DNA of 64,000 nt from Saccharomonospora xinjiangensis XJ-54 (lineage in GTDB: Bacteria > Actinomycetota > Actinomycetes > Mycobacteriales > Pseudonocardiaceae): assembly GCF_000258175.1 (NCBI RefSeq), contig NZ_JH636049.1, forward strand, positions 1,202,982-1,266,981, read 5' to 3'. The first letter of the stretch is position 1. Each line of letters begins with the position of its first letter. Of this stretch, positions 1 through 9,439 are shown piece by piece. Both the position numbers and the translations under genes were made by a program. Under the pieces are notes generated by a model, which saw nothing but the letters and a program-made list of their open reading frames with translations, did not search any database and was not told the DNA's origin.

Positions 1-2
1 AC

Positions 3-1043
3 ATCCTCGCCGCGCTGCCTCCCTCGGGGTGCAGCGCCGAGGAACTCACCAAGCTCGACACCCGTGTCGGCCAGGCGTTCGCCGACGCGGCGGCCACGGC
101 CGTCGCCGAGGTCGCGGGCGGCCGGGCCGACCTCGTCGCCTCGCTCGGCCAGACCGTGTTCCACTGGATCGAACAGGGCAGAGCCGAAGGCACACTGCAG
201 ATCGGGCAGCCCGCGTGGATCGCCGAACGCACCGGGCTTCCCGTCGTGGCCGACCTTCGGGTGCGCGACGTCGCGGCAGGCGGTCACGGCGCACCGCTGG
301 CCAGCACGCTCGACGCGCTGTGGTTGCGCTCGACAGCCGAACGTGAGAGCAAGCCCGTCGGTGCCCTCAACATCGGCGGGATCGCGAACCTCACCGTGGT
401 CCACCCTGACGGCTCCGTCCTCGCCTACGACACCGGTCCCGGCAACGCACTGCTCGACATCGCCGCAGCCGAGGTGACGGCCGGAGCCCAGCACAGCGAC
501 CTCGACGGGGCACTCGCCTCGCGGGGAACGGTGAGGCAGGACCTGCTGTCCCGGCTGCTGGCCGATCCGTACTATGCCGCAGACCCCCCGAAGTCAACCG
601 GCAAGGAGTATTTCCACGCCGCCTACCTCCGGCAGGCCACCGAGGGTCTGCCGCCGATCGACGGCCCCGACCTGCTCGCCACGCTCACCGAACTGACCGC
701 GGCCACGGTGGCCGCCGAGTGCCTGCGCCACGGTGTGACCCGCGTTGTGGCGTCAGGAGGAGGGCTGCGTAACCCCGCTCTCGTGGCCGCGCTGCGCACC
801 AGAATGACCGTGGTGCCCAGCGACGAGAACGGTCTGCCCTCCGACGCCAAAGAGGCGTATCTCACCGCGCTGATCGGTTGGCTGACCTGGAACGGAATCC
901 CCGCCAACGTGCCGAGCGCGACAGGCTCGGCAGGACCGCGCATCCTCGGCGCCATCACGCCCGGAGCAGGTCCGATGACACTGTCGGCACCGCACCCGCA
1001 GCCCGTGACCCGACTGCGGGTCACACCCCTCGAAACACCGTAG
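3..1043 (+). CDS. anmK: Anhydro-N-acetylmuramic acid kinase, 5' end outside window
   Basis: The reading frame is open from the window edge, so the N-terminus with the first ATP-binding motif is missing. AnmK phosphorylates 1,6-anhydro-MurNAc, opening the anhydro ring to give MurNAc-6-phosphate in cytoplasmic peptidoglycan recycling. The visible part carries the family hallmarks: SLGQTVFHW, then TLQIGQPAWIAE and VVADLRVRDVAAGGHGAPL (sugar and active-site segment), then NIGGIANLTV and YDTGPGN (second phosphate-binding region), and a C-terminal VVASGGGLRNPAL segment. The stop lies 9 bp before the start of a sodium:solute symporter, so the two are probably co-transcribed. The family is certain; a MurNAc-6-P etherase gene may lie to the left, but that is a guess. 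Confidence 0.95.
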   Translation: MLAALPPSGCSAEELTKLDTRVGQAFADAAATAVAEVAGGRADLVASLGQTVFHWIEQGRAEGTLQIGQPAWIAERTGLPVVADLRVRDVAAGGHGAPLASTLDALWLRSTAERESKPVGALNIGGIANLTVVHPDGSVLAYDTGPGNALLDIAAAEVTAGAQHSDLDGALASRGTVRQDLLSRLLADPYYAADPPKSTGKEYFHAAYLRQATEGLPPIDGPDLLATLTELTAATVAAECLRHGVTRVVASGGGLRNPALVAALRTRMTVVPSDENGLPSDAKEAYLTALIGWLTWNGIPANVPSATGSAGPRILGAITPGAGPMTLSAPHPQPVTRLRVTPLETP

Positions 1044-1052
1044 GAGACAGCC

Positions 1053-2561
1053 ATGCGCGCACTGGATCTCGCGATCATCGCGATATTTCTGATCGGGTCG
1101 CCGCTGCTGGGCGTTCTGCTCGGCGGCAAACAGAAATCCTCGTCCGACTACTTCGTCGGCAGCAGGCAGGTGCCGTGGTGGGCGGTGACGTTCTCCGTCG
1201 TCGCCACGGAGACCTCGACGCTGACGGTGATCAGCGTGCCGACGGTCGCCTACCTCGGCAACATCACCTACCTCCAGCTCGCGATCGGTTACCTCATCGG
1301 CCGCATCCTGGTGGCGTTCGTGCTGCTGCCCCGCTACTACGCGGGTGACCTCGTCAGCGCCTACGGTTTCCTCGGCAAGCGGTTCGGCAAGGGCATGCAG
1401 GGCACCGCGTCGGTGACCTTCCTCGTCACCCGGCTGCTCGCCGACGGTGTGCGGCTGTTCGCCACCGCCATCCCGGTCAAGATGGTGCTCGACGCGCTCG
1501 GACTCGACGTCTCCTACTGGATGATCATCGCGGCCATCGCCGTCATGGCCGTCGTCTACACGTATCTCGGCGGCATCAAGGCCGTCATCTGGGTCGATGT
1601 CGTGCAGATGAGCATCTATGTCCTCGGTGCCGTCGCGGCGGTGTTCGTGCTCGCGGGCAAGCTGCCCGACGGCTGGTTCGGCTCGCTCGGCGACCAGGGC
1701 AAACTCCAGTTCTTCGACTTCTCGTCAAACATCGTCACCAACCCGTACGCCTTCATCACCGCCGTCGTGGGTGGTGCGCTGTTCGCGATGGCGTCGCACG
1801 GCTCCGACCAGCTCATGGTCCAGCGCCTGCTGGCGTGCAAGAACGTGCGCGACAGCCAGAAGGCCGTGATCGCCAGCGGTGTGGTGGTGTTCTTCCAGTT
1901 CGCGCTGTTCCTGCTCGTCGGCGCCATGCTGTGGTCGTTCTACGACGGTGCCGACCCGGCGTCGATGGGCTTGCAGGCCAACGACGAGCTGTTCCCGAAG
2001 TTCATCGTGGAGCAACTGCCTTCCGGGCTGTCGGGTCTGCTGATCGCGGGCATCCTCGCCGCGGCGATGAGCACCATCTCGTCGTCGCTGAACTCGCTCT
2101 CGACGTCCACGGTCAGCGACATCTACCAGCGGATCACGAAGAAGGAACTGCCGGACGCGGTGGTGTTGAAGCAGGCGAAGCTGTGGACGCTCATCTGGGC
2201 AGGCGTGTTCGTCGTGTTCGCGTCGATGTTCACGAGCACCGATCAGCCGGTGGTCGAGGTCGGCCTGAGCATCGCCAGCTACACCTACGGCGCGCTGCTC
2301 GGCGCGTTCGCGCTCGGCATCCTCGTCAAGCGGGCCCGCCAGTCCGACGCGATCATCGCGTTCGCCTGCACGATCGTCGTGGCCGCCGTGTTCATCCTCG
2401 GCGTGACGTTCACCGTCGATGGTGAGGAGAAGAGCCTGGCCTTCCCGTGGTACGTGCCGCTCGGCGTCATCGTGACCCTCGTGGTGGGCGGTCTGCTGTC
2501 GCTGCGCCACCCCGCGGCGGCCGGACCCGACGAGCTGGAGCGGGTGAAGGAAACGGCCTGA
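1053..2561 (+). CDS. Sodium:solute symporter (SSS family)
   Basis: A 502-residue polytopic membrane protein with about 13 hydrophobic segments, the usual size and topology of the SSS (SLC5-like) family. Family features seen include the N-terminal SSSDYFVGSRQVPWW segment after the first helix, a glycine-rich GFLGKRFG loop, YTYLGGIKAVIWVDVVQ in the fifth or sixth helix region, and AAAMSTISSSLNSLSTS, which resembles the sodium-site helix of the family. A GGAGA ribosome site precedes the ATG. Its position 9 bp behind anmK suggests uptake of a cell-wall sugar or related solute; that substrate is inference from context only. A strong hairpin follows the stop codon, ending the unit. Confidence 0.9.
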   Translation: MRALDLAIIAIFLIGSPLLGVLLGGKQKSSSDYFVGSRQVPWWAVTFSVVATETSTLTVISVPTVAYLGNITYLQLAIGYLIGRILVAFVLLPRYYAGDLVSAYGFLGKRFGKGMQGTASVTFLVTRLLADGVRLFATAIPVKMVLDALGLDVSYWMIIAAIAVMAVVYTYLGGIKAVIWVDVVQMSIYVLGAVAAVFVLAGKLPDGWFGSLGDQGKLQFFDFSSNIVTNPYAFITAVVGGALFAMASHGSDQLMVQRLLACKNVRDSQKAVIASGVVVFFQFALFLLVGAMLWSFYDGADPASMGLQANDELFPKFIVEQLPSGLSGLLIAGILAAAMSTISSSLNSLSTSTVSDIYQRITKKELPDAVVLKQAKLWTLIWAGVFVVFASMFTSTDQPVVEVGLSIASYTYGALLGAFALGILVKRARQSDAIIAFACTIVVAAVFILGVTFTVDGEEKSLAFPWYVPLGVIVTLVVGGLLSLRHPAAAGPDELERVKETA

Positions 2562-2567
2562 CGTCAA

Positions 2568-2615
2568 GGGTGGTGTCCATGGAAAGCAGCCCGCTGCTCA
2601 CCGTGGACACCACCC
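2568..2615 (+). terminator. Hairpin terminator after the symporter gene
   Basis: A 15-bp stem (2568-2582 with 2601-2615, one G-U pair) starts 7 bp after the symporter stop. The loop holds a second small stem (AGCAG/CTGCT). No T-run follows, as is common in high-GC actinobacteria. It lies between convergent genes and may serve both. Confidence 0.7.
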
Positions 2616-2636
2616 AGCTCCGTCCCTCAGCCCCAC

Positions 2637-3758
2637 TCACGCACTCTTGGTCAGTGCGACTGCTCCCTCCGGGGCCGGTCCGCGCGTGACGGTGTAGCCG
2701 ACGCTCTTGTAGAGGGCGATATTGCGATCGCTGCGCTGCCCGGTGAACACAGACCATGTCGTTGTCCTCTGCGGCGCCTGCCGCTCCGCGTAGTCCAGAA
2801 GCCACCGTCCGATGCCTTGGCCAGCCAGATCGGGAGCCACCATCAGCCTGCCGATCTCCCACACGGTTCCCTCGGCCCGTGCCCTGACCGCCGCGACGAG
2901 TCGCCCTTCTCTGCGGACACACCACACCTGCCAGGTCCGGTCCCAGGCGGCCACATCCGCAACGGTTTCGTGAAGCGCGGGGAGATCCAGGGTGTCGTTC
3001 GAGAGGGCCTCCTGAACCCAGCAGCATCGCTGGAGGACGAGCAACTCCGCCCAATCACTGTCGCGCATGGCGGCCAGAACAAGCCCAGGGACCGGCGGTT
3101 CGCCGATCGTCGTGGAAGCTCGCACGTCCGAAGAAGGCTGGGGATCGGGCAGATCAGCCCCGGTTCCCTGCTCTCGCAGCGGACGCAGCGCTTCGGCCAC
3201 CCTGGTCACTTCCAGCATGACATCACGCGCTGATTCGACGGCAGACTCGTTCGCTCGGACGATCCCGTTCTCGACGCTGTCGGCGATGCGCAGGGCGACG
3301 GTCGCGCCGATGGGAACCATCTTGAGGGTGGTGACGACCTGCTTGGTCATCTGCACCCCGCGAGTTCCGGCCGACGTGTTGCCGTAACTGACGAACCCGA
3401 CGGGCTTCCACGCCCACTCCTGGTAGAGGAAGTCGATGGCGTTCTTGAGAGCGGCGGGCATCGCGTAGTTGTACTCCGGCGTGACCACGACGAAAGCGTC
3501 CGCCGCTGCCACCCGCCTGCTCCAAGCTTTGGTGTGCTCGTGAACATACCTGCCGCTCGACGGATGTTCGGGCTCGTCGAGCAGCGGCAGGCCCACCTCC
3601 GCGAGATCAGCGACGTCGAGGACGGCATTCGCGTGTTCCGCGGACTCGCGGCTGACGTCCACGAACCAGTCCGCCACCGCGGGACCGAGACGGCCAGGCC
3701 GGGTACTGGCGATGATGACCATGACCCGGATACGGGCCGAACCCAATGTCTTTGACAT
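2637..3758 (-). CDS. NADPH-dependent FMN reductase domain fused to a GNAT acetyltransferase domain
   Basis: A 373-residue two-domain protein. Residues about 10-185 form a flavodoxin-like NADPH-dependent FMN reductase domain: IIASTRPGRLGPAVADWF is the phosphate-binding loop and VVVTPEYNYAMPAALKNAID the flavin-contact segment. After a linker rich in Pro and Ser (about 200-225), residues about 230-373 form a GNAT domain with the acetyl-CoA loop VAPDLAGQGIGRWLLDYAE and a C-terminal NIALYKSVGYTV segment. No frameshift or stop separates the halves, so this is a true fusion in the sequence as given. It is divergent from a MarR-family gene, with palindromes in the 56-bp gap, suggesting MarR control and an oxidant- or electrophile-responsive role (inference). 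The substrates of both domains are unknown. Confidence 0.85.
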   Translation of the reverse strand: MSKTLGSARIRVMVIIASTRPGRLGPAVADWFVDVSRESAEHANAVLDVADLAEVGLPLLDEPEHPSSGRYVHEHTKAWSRRVAAADAFVVVTPEYNYAMPAALKNAIDFLYQEWAWKPVGFVSYGNTSAGTRGVQMTKQVVTTLKMVPIGATVALRIADSVENGIVRANESAVESARDVMLEVTRVAEALRPLREQGTGADLPDPQPSSDVRASTTIGEPPVPGLVLAAMRDSDWAELLVLQRCCWVQEALSNDTLDLPALHETVADVAAWDRTWQVWCVRREGRLVAAVRARAEGTVWEIGRLMVAPDLAGQGIGRWLLDYAERQAPQRTTTWSVFTGQRSDRNIALYKSVGYTVTRGPAPEGAVALTKSA

Positions 3759-3808
3759 GTCACAGACATTGACATCATTTCATTGATATGTCAATGGATT
3801 GCTAGGAT
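3752..3808. promoter_or_regulatory. Divergent promoter region with MarR-type inverted repeats
   Basis: Two inverted repeats lie between the flavin reductase fusion gene and the MarR gene: TGACATGTCA at 3753-3762, overlapping the reductase start codon, and CATTGA-N4-TCAATG at 3781-3796. They share the TTGA(C/T)ATGTCA theme. A TAGGAT hexamer at 3803-3808 sits about 7 bp before the MarR GTG, which would fit a leaderless transcript. These are visible sequence facts; operator function is inferred from the divergent MarR context. Confidence 0.6.
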
Positions 3809-3814
3809 GCCGGT

Positions 3815-4264
3815 GTGGCGACGAGATGGTTGAACGAGAACGAGGAGCACGCCTGGCGGGCCTTCCGGCGGATGCTCACCTTGCTGCCCGCCCGGCTAGC
3901 TCGGGACCTCGCCGAGGACTCAGGTCTGTCCCCGGCCGACTACGAGGTGCTGAGCACGCTGTCAGAGGCGGCGAACCGGCGATGGGCGCTGAAGGACCTC
4001 GCGGCCAAAATGGCGTGGTCCCGTAGCCGTCTTTCCCACCACACCGCCCGCATGGAACAACGAGGGCTCGTCGAGCGTGAGCCCGATCCGAGCGATGCGC
4101 GGGGGTGTGTACTGCATTTGACCGACGAGGGCTTCGCTGTCCTGGAGCGCGCCGCCCCCGCCCACCTCGAATCGGTCCGTGCGCGCTTCATCGATCACCT
4201 CACCCCTGCCGAACTCACCACCCTTCGGCACCTGTCCACCCGCATCGCCGATCTCCCCGACTGA
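3815..4264 (+). CDS. MarR-family transcriptional regulator
   Basis: A 149-residue protein of MarR size. Residues about 45-110 hold a winged helix-turn-helix: LSPADYEVLSTLSEAA, then LKDLAAKMAWSRSRLSHHTA as the HTH and GLVEREPDPSDARGCVLHLT as the wing with the usual Asp and Arg. The N- and C-terminal helices would form the dimer interface. MarR proteins usually repress their own gene and a divergent neighbour and release DNA on binding a small ligand or on oxidation; here the neighbour is the flavin reductase-GNAT fusion. A GTG start was chosen; no good ribosome site precedes it and a -10-like TAGGAT lies only 6 bp upstream, so leaderless translation is plausible. Confidence 0.88.
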   Translation: MATRWLNENEEHAWRAFRRMLTLLPARLARDLAEDSGLSPADYEVLSTLSEAANRRWALKDLAAKMAWSRSRLSHHTARMEQRGLVEREPDPSDARGCVLHLTDEGFAVLERAAPAHLESVRARFIDHLTPAELTTLRHLSTRIADLPD

Positions 4265-4306
4265 ACCTGAGAGGCGACGACGCACGGCACCCTCGTTCCG
4301 GCGCGT

Positions 4307-5161
4307 TCAGCCGCCCGACGGTGCGGCGCTGTCCCTGCTGTGACCGACCGAGCCGACGAACCTCGCCCTGCCGTCGTCCTGCCACTCCACAGGCACTCCC
4401 AGCCGGGTCGGCGGGCGGCGCAACGACTCCGCGACGTCGGTGTCGGCGACCCTGCCGATTCGCCCTGCCCGACGCCGGATCTCCGCGACCCGCCGCGCAC
4501 CGGCCAGCAACAGGTCCCATTCCGCCCGAGGGATCGCCCGGCCTGCCGCGTCAACGACACCGGCATCCGGTGACGCCCACTCGACGGGTGAGGCGTCGAA
4601 ACTCCACCACCTCCCGCTCCACGGTGGCGCCACGAAGTTGTGCGCCACACACGGGACAGGCCGGCCGGGGACGTACCGGGTGCCCTCCCTCGCGGTGAAA
4701 CTCACCAGCCGGTAGGCGAAGGCTGGCGGCGCGGCGGGGTCGCGCGAGGTGTCCGCCAGTACGAGCAGTTCGACGTCGGCGTCGGCGTGCTCCACCACCA
4801 TGCCGGGCACGATCGGCCCGCCGCGGTACGGCTTGGCGGCGCCGCTGGTGAGCAGGCCGCGCAGGACAAGGCCAAGGCCCGCCAGAACACCGGCGACACC
4901 GGAGATCAGCGAAACCCACGAGGTTCCCGCAGCTCTCATACCGGAGGCGATGGCCCAGAGTCCGAGCGCGAACAGCCCACCGCCGACCACGAAACCGGTC
5001 GCGAGCCGCCACGCGCGCCGGTAGCCGTTCGGGGTACTGGCCCGCAGGTGGGACGCATCGATCGGGACGTCGAAGAACCGGCGAGGGTCACCCGTCGGCC
5101 AGCCGTGCGCTGCCTGCTCGGTCTGCTCGGTCTGCTCGGTCTGCTCGATCATGCGAGGCAT
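4307..5161 (-). CDS. Membrane protein of unknown function
   Basis: A protein of about 284 residues. Two adjacent hydrophobic helices (about residues 53-73 and 80-102) form a hairpin; the rest is soluble and probably cytoplasmic, with many Trp and Pro residues (FVAPPWSGRWWSF). It resembles actinobacterial DUF3239-type proteins in layout, but that assignment is a guess. The N-terminus carries a Gln-Thr-Glu repeat encoded by a 9-bp tandem repeat (5114-5149). An ATG three codons further in is an equally good start. It lies directly downstream of smc, 73 bp away on the same strand, in the place where ftsY is found in many actinobacteria. Confidence 0.7.
   Translation of the reverse strand: MPRMIEQTEQTEQTEQAAHGWPTGDPRRFFDVPIDASHLRASTPNGYRRAWRLATGFVVGGGLFALGLWAIASGMRAAGTSWVSLISGVAGVLAGLGLVLRGLLTSGAAKPYRGGPIVPGMVVEHADADVELLVLADTSRDPAAPPAFAYRLVSFTAREGTRYVPGRPVPCVAHNFVAPPWSGRWWSFDASPVEWASPDAGVVDAAGRAIPRAEWDLLLAGARRVAEIRRRAGRIGRVADTDVAESLRRPPTRLGVPVEWQDDGRARFVGSVGHSRDSAAPSGG
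5114..5149. repeat. 9-bp tandem repeat (CTGCTCGGT) within a coding region
   Basis: Four head-to-tail copies, three identical and one with a single change. On the minus strand they encode a repeated Glu-Gln-Thr tripeptide at the N-terminus of the membrane protein. Nine-base units change copy number without shifting the frame. Confidence 0.9.
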
Positions 5162-5234
5162 CGTCGCAGACCAACCCGCCCTGCCGAACCCCTTCGGGCG
5201 AGCCGATCAGCTCACAGCACTCACGCCGTGCGCA

Positions 5235-8200
5235 CTACGCGGGCTGCTCGACGGCGTCGGGTGCGCGCAGCCGCTGCGAGATGACCTTGGTGATGCCGTC
5301 GCCCTGCATGCTCACGCCGTACAGCGCGTCCGCGATCTCCATGGTCGGCTTCTGGTGCGTGATGATGATCAGCTGGGAGCTCTCCCTCAGCTGTTCGAGT
5401 AGTCCGATGAGCCTGCGCATGTTGGTGTCGTCGAGCGCGGCCTCGACCTCGTCCATGACGTAGAACGGCGAGGGCCGCGCGCGGAAGATGGCCACGAGCA
5501 TCGCCACCGCGACGAGCGACTTCTCGCCACCGGACAGCAGGGACAGCCGTTTGACCTTCTTGCCGGGAGGCCGCGCCTCCACATCGACGCCCGTGGTGAG
5601 CATGTCGCCGGGCTCGGTGAGCACCATGCGGCCCTCCCCGCCGGGGAACAGCACGGAGAACACCGTCTCGAACTCGCGCGCCACGTCGTGGTAGGCGTCG
5701 GTGAAGACCTCCAGGATCTTGTCATCGACCTCCTTGACGACGGTGAGCAGATCCTTGCGGGTGTCCTTGAGGTCTTCGAGCTGCGTTGACAGGAACTTGT
5801 AGCGTTCCTCCAGCGCGGCGAACTCCTCCAGCGCCAGCGGATTGACCTTGCCGAGCTGGGCGAGGTCACGTTCTGCGCGTTTGGCGCGCCGCGACTGCGT
5901 TTCGCGGTCGTACGGGATGGGCTGGGGTTCCATCACCGTCTCTCCGCGATCCTTGGCCGCTTCGTACTCGGCAACCTCGCCAGGCCCCGGCGGCACGGGC
6001 ACGTCAGGCCCGTACTCGGCGACCAGGTCGTCGAGCGCGATCCCGAACTCCTCGGTGATCCTGGTCTCCAGCTGCTCCAGCCGCAGCCGCTGCTCGGCCC
6101 GGAGCACCTCGTCGCGGTGCACGGCGTCGGTGAGTTTCTCCAGCTCCACCGTCAGCTCGCGCACCCTGTTGCGCACCTGGTTCAACGCCTGCTCGGTGTG
6201 TTCGCGGCGGGCAGCGACGGCGTCGCGCTCCGCTGCGGCGCGCTGCAACGACGTCTCGATGCGGTCGAGCGCGACCTCGCCGCCCTCCACGACGGCGGTG
6301 GCGATGGCCGCTCCGCGCTCGCGGGCGACGCGCGCCCTCTCGGCCCGCTCCCGCGCCTGGCGCTCCACCTCGGCCGCGCGACGTAGCGAGTCGGCCTTGC
6401 CCGCGATGCTCCTGGCGCGCTCCTCGGCGGTGCGCAGGGCGAGCCGGGCTTCCATCTCCTCCTGCCGCACCTCCGCGAGCGCCTCGGCGGCCTCGTCGCG
6501 CTCGGTGGTGTCGAGGTCCTCGTCCACCGGCTGCTCGGCGACAGCGGCGAGCCGGTCCTCCAGCTCGGCGAGCTGCGCGAGAACGTCGTCGCGGGTGCTC
6601 TCCACCTTGGCGCGCTGGGCGCTCAACCGCTCGACCTCCGCCTGCGCGGAACGGGCGGCCTTCTCCAGGCTCGAAAGGCGTTCGGTGGAGCGAGCCTTGC
6701 GCACTCTCGCCTCGTTGACCGCCTCCTTGGCCTGTTCGAGCTCGGCCCTGCGGTCGCGCTGCTCGGCGCGGGCGCCTTCCAGCGCCGCCGCCGTGCGCTG
6801 GAGTGCGCGTTCGGCTGCCACGAGCCGATCCTGCGCCTCGTCAACGGCGGCCTGCACCTCGATGACGCTCTCGTCCCTTGCGGAGCCACCCGTCGCCCAG
6901 TGTGCGCCCAGCACGTCGCCGTCACCGGTGACGGCCGTGACATCAGGGTGGGTCGTCACGAGCGCGCGGGCGTCGTCGAGCGACGACACCACGGCCACGC
7001 GCTCCAGCGCCTTCTCCACGGCCGGTCGCAGGGCCTCGGGTGCTGCGACCACCTCGCGAGCCCAGCGGGCCCCGTCCGGCAGGGCAGGCCAGCCCTCGGG
7101 GTCACCGCCGCGTGAAGGCCCTCCCACGAGCAATCCCGCGCGTCCCGCGTCGTTGTCCTTGAGGTAGCGGAGCGCGGCGACGGCGTTGTCCCCCTGCGCC
7201 ACCGCGACGGCATCGGCCACGGGCCCGAGCGCGGCGGCCAGCGCCACCTCGTATCCGGCGTCCACGGTGAGCAGTGCGGCCACCGACCCCAGCAGTCCTG
7301 GAATGTCGTCGGCAGCTCCGAGCAGCGCGCCCGCGCCGTCCTTGCGCGCGAGGCCCATCGACAGCGCATCGACCCGAGCCTTCTCCGAGGCGATGTCACG
7401 CTCGGCGGCGCGTTCGGCCTTCACGAGTTCCTCGACGCGGACCCTCGCGGACTTCTCGGCCTCCACCGCCCGCTCGTGACGCTGCCGCAGGCTTTCGTCG
7501 TCGGAGTCCTCCACGCCGCCCTCGGCGCGGGCCTCCTCCAGACTCTCCACGGCCGCCTCCGCGCGGGCGACGGCGTCGTCGATGCCACTGCTCAGCCGGT
7601 CGATCTCCTCGGCCGTGGCCGTGCTCTTGCTGCGCAGCGCCTCGACCTGGCCGGACAGCTTCGCGATGCCCTCCCTGCGGTCGGCGATGGCCCGCACTGC
7701 GGCGAGGTGAGCCCGCTCGGCGGCCTGCACGACCTGTTCGAGATGCTCGCGGCGTTCCACCGCCTCGGCGAGCACGGCACGGGCCTGCGACACCGCCTCC
7801 GCGAGTTCCTCCTCGCGCTCAGCCACCCGCTCGGCCTCGGCGAGCAGTTCCTCGGGGTCCCTGCCCTTCCCACCGGTGTCCACGTCGGCCGAGAGGTGCC
7901 GCTTGCGTTCGGCAGCCAGCCGCACCGTGCCGCGAAGCCGCTCGGCCAGCGCCGACAGCGTGTACCAGGTGTCCTGCGCGGCCTTCAGCTTCGGCGCGTC
8001 CTCGGCGAGCGCGGCCTCTAGCTCCGCCTGCTCCGAGGCGGCCAGCTCCAACGTCTGTTCCACCTCGGCCCTGCGAGCGCGGGCCGCCCTCTCGTCGGCC
8101 TCGTCCCGCTCGATCTCGTTGCGCATGGTGACGAGGTCGTCGGCGTAGAGCCGCAGCTTCGCGTCCCGCAGCTCCGACTGCACCACCTGGGCGCGGCGGG

Positions 8201-8834
8201 CGATCTCGGCCTGCTTGCCGAGCGGCTTGAGCTGGCGGCGCAGTTCGGCGGTGAGGTCGTTCAGGCGGTCGAGGTTGGCCTGCATCGCGGTGAGCTTGCG
8301 CAGCGCCTTCTCCTTGCGCTTGCGGTGCTTCAGCACACCGGCGGCCTCCTCGATGAAGGCACGACGCTCCTCGGGTTTGGCCTGGAGTATCTCCGCGAGC
8401 TGGCCCTGCCCCACGATCACGTGCATCTCGCGCCCGATGCCGGAGTCGGACAGCAGCTCCTGGATGTCGAGCAGCCTGCACGTGCTGCCGTTGATCTCGT
8501 ACTCGCTGGCGCCGTCGCGGAACATGCGGCGCGTGATCGACACCTCGGTGTACTCGATGGGCAACGCGCCGTCAGCGTTGTCGATGGTGAGCGTGACCTC
8601 GGCGCGGCCGAGCGGGGCGCGCCCCGAGGTACCGGCGAAGATGACGTCCTCCATCTTGCCGCCCCGCAGATCCTTGGCGCCCTGCGTGCCCATGACCCAC
8701 CGCAGCGCGTCCAGCACGTTCGACTTACCGGAACCGTTGGGACCGACGACGCAGGTGATCCCCGGTTCGAAGCGCAGGGTGGTCGCCGACGCGAAGGACT
8801 TGAAGCCTTTGAGCGTCAAGCTTTTCAGGTGCAC
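5235..8834 (-). CDS. smc: Chromosome partition protein SMC
   Basis: A 1199-residue SMC ATPase, normal length for the family. The N-terminal head has Walker A GPNGSGKS at residues 31-38 and the Q-loop region. Two long coiled coils, very rich in Glu, Ala and Arg, flank a hinge at about residues 510-660 (from GLLGSVAALLTVDAGYEVAL). The C-terminal head has the signature LSLLSGGEKSLVAVAM and Walker B FYVMDEVEAALDD. With ScpA and ScpB, SMC forms the condensin-like complex that compacts and helps segregate origins. acyP lies upstream on the same strand, as in mycobacteria. The downstream neighbour is a membrane protein rather than ftsY. Confidence 0.98.
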   Translation of the reverse strand: MHLKSLTLKGFKSFASATTLRFEPGITCVVGPNGSGKSNVLDALRWVMGTQGAKDLRGGKMEDVIFAGTSGRAPLGRAEVTLTIDNADGALPIEYTEVSITRRMFRDGASEYEINGSTCRLLDIQELLSDSGIGREMHVIVGQGQLAEILQAKPEERRAFIEEAAGVLKHRKRKEKALRKLTAMQANLDRLNDLTAELRRQLKPLGKQAEIARRAQVVQSELRDAKLRLYADDLVTMRNEIERDEADERAARARRAEVEQTLELAASEQAELEAALAEDAPKLKAAQDTWYTLSALAERLRGTVRLAAERKRHLSADVDTGGKGRDPEELLAEAERVAEREEELAEAVSQARAVLAEAVERREHLEQVVQAAERAHLAAVRAIADRREGIAKLSGQVEALRSKSTATAEEIDRLSSGIDDAVARAEAAVESLEEARAEGGVEDSDDESLRQRHERAVEAEKSARVRVEELVKAERAAERDIASEKARVDALSMGLARKDGAGALLGAADDIPGLLGSVAALLTVDAGYEVALAAALGPVADAVAVAQGDNAVAALRYLKDNDAGRAGLLVGGPSRGGDPEGWPALPDGARWAREVVAAPEALRPAVEKALERVAVVSSLDDARALVTTHPDVTAVTGDGDVLGAHWATGGSARDESVIEVQAAVDEAQDRLVAAERALQRTAAALEGARAEQRDRRAELEQAKEAVNEARVRKARSTERLSSLEKAARSAQAEVERLSAQRAKVESTRDDVLAQLAELEDRLAAVAEQPVDEDLDTTERDEAAEALAEVRQEEMEARLALRTAEERARSIAGKADSLRRAAEVERQARERAERARVARERGAAIATAVVEGGEVALDRIETSLQRAAAERDAVAARREHTEQALNQVRNRVRELTVELEKLTDAVHRDEVLRAEQRLRLEQLETRITEEFGIALDDLVAEYGPDVPVPPGPGEVAEYEAAKDRGETVMEPQPIPYDRETQSRRAKRAERDLAQLGKVNPLALEEFAALEERYKFLSTQLEDLKDTRKDLLTVVKEVDDKILEVFTDAYHDVAREFETVFSVLFPGGEGRMVLTEPGDMLTTGVDVEARPPGKKVKRLSLLSGGEKSLVAVAMLVAIFRARPSPFYVMDEVEAALDDTNMRRLIGLLEQLRESSQLIIITHQKPTMEIADALYGVSMQGDGITKVISQRLRAPDAVEQPA

Positions 8835-9005
8835 GCGGCGTAGACCCTTCCCGTACCGATCGTCCTCGTCCGGTGTCCCCTGGCAGTGTTCACGTCGGTC
8901 ACACTGCCCGGTCGGTTGATGCTACCGGCGAGCTGCTCCTGCTCGTGGTAGGCGGGCTTCGGCGTGGCTGGCCTCCCGCTCCGAGCGGTGGACGACCGGG
9001 CCGGG

Positions 9006-9323
9006 TCAGCGTTCCACGAAACCGGACAGCCCGCCGCGCGGCGGTGACCACAGCTCCGCAACGTGATCCACACGGCCGGGCGTCTCCCCGGAGCGCAGGA
9101 GTGTCAGCAGGCGGTCACACGCCGCCTTCGGGCCCTCGGCGACCACCTCGACCCTGCCGTCCACGAGGTTCGTCGCCCTGCCCACGAGTCCCAGTTCCAG
9201 TGCGCGGCTCCGCGTCCACCAGCGGAAACCCACGCCCTGCACCATGCCGTGCACCCATGCCGTCAACCGGGCGAGCTCGGTTGCGTCAGCCTCGTCAGCC
9301 ACGCCCCCATCGTGCCGCAGCAT
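9006..9323 (-). CDS. acyP: Acylphosphatase
   Basis: A small enzyme (105 residues from this ATG; the frame is open further to a GTG at 9350) that hydrolyses acyl phosphates such as carbamoyl phosphate and 1,3-bisphosphoglycerate. The whole family signature is present: [19 protein letters not shown], with the phosphate-binding loop VQGVGFR and its catalytic Arg, then [20 protein letters not shown], with the catalytic Asn in ATN. The protein ends in the usual GFVER. Its place just upstream of smc is the actinobacterial norm. The core begins near LARLTAW, so the exact start does not affect the call. Confidence 0.95.
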   Translation of the reverse strand: MLRHDGGVADEADATELARLTAWVHGMVQGVGFRWWTRSRALELGLVGRATNLVDGRVEVVAEGPKAACDRLLTLLRSGETPGRVDHVAELWSPPRGGLSGFVER

Positions 9324-9439
9324 GACCGCGTGCGGCCGACCGCCTCGCACGAGTGAGTGCGGTCGCGACCGTTTTCGCGCCGGTGATACTGTGCCGCGCG
9401 AACACTCGGGGGCCCACGAAGCATGTCCGAAGGAGCCGC

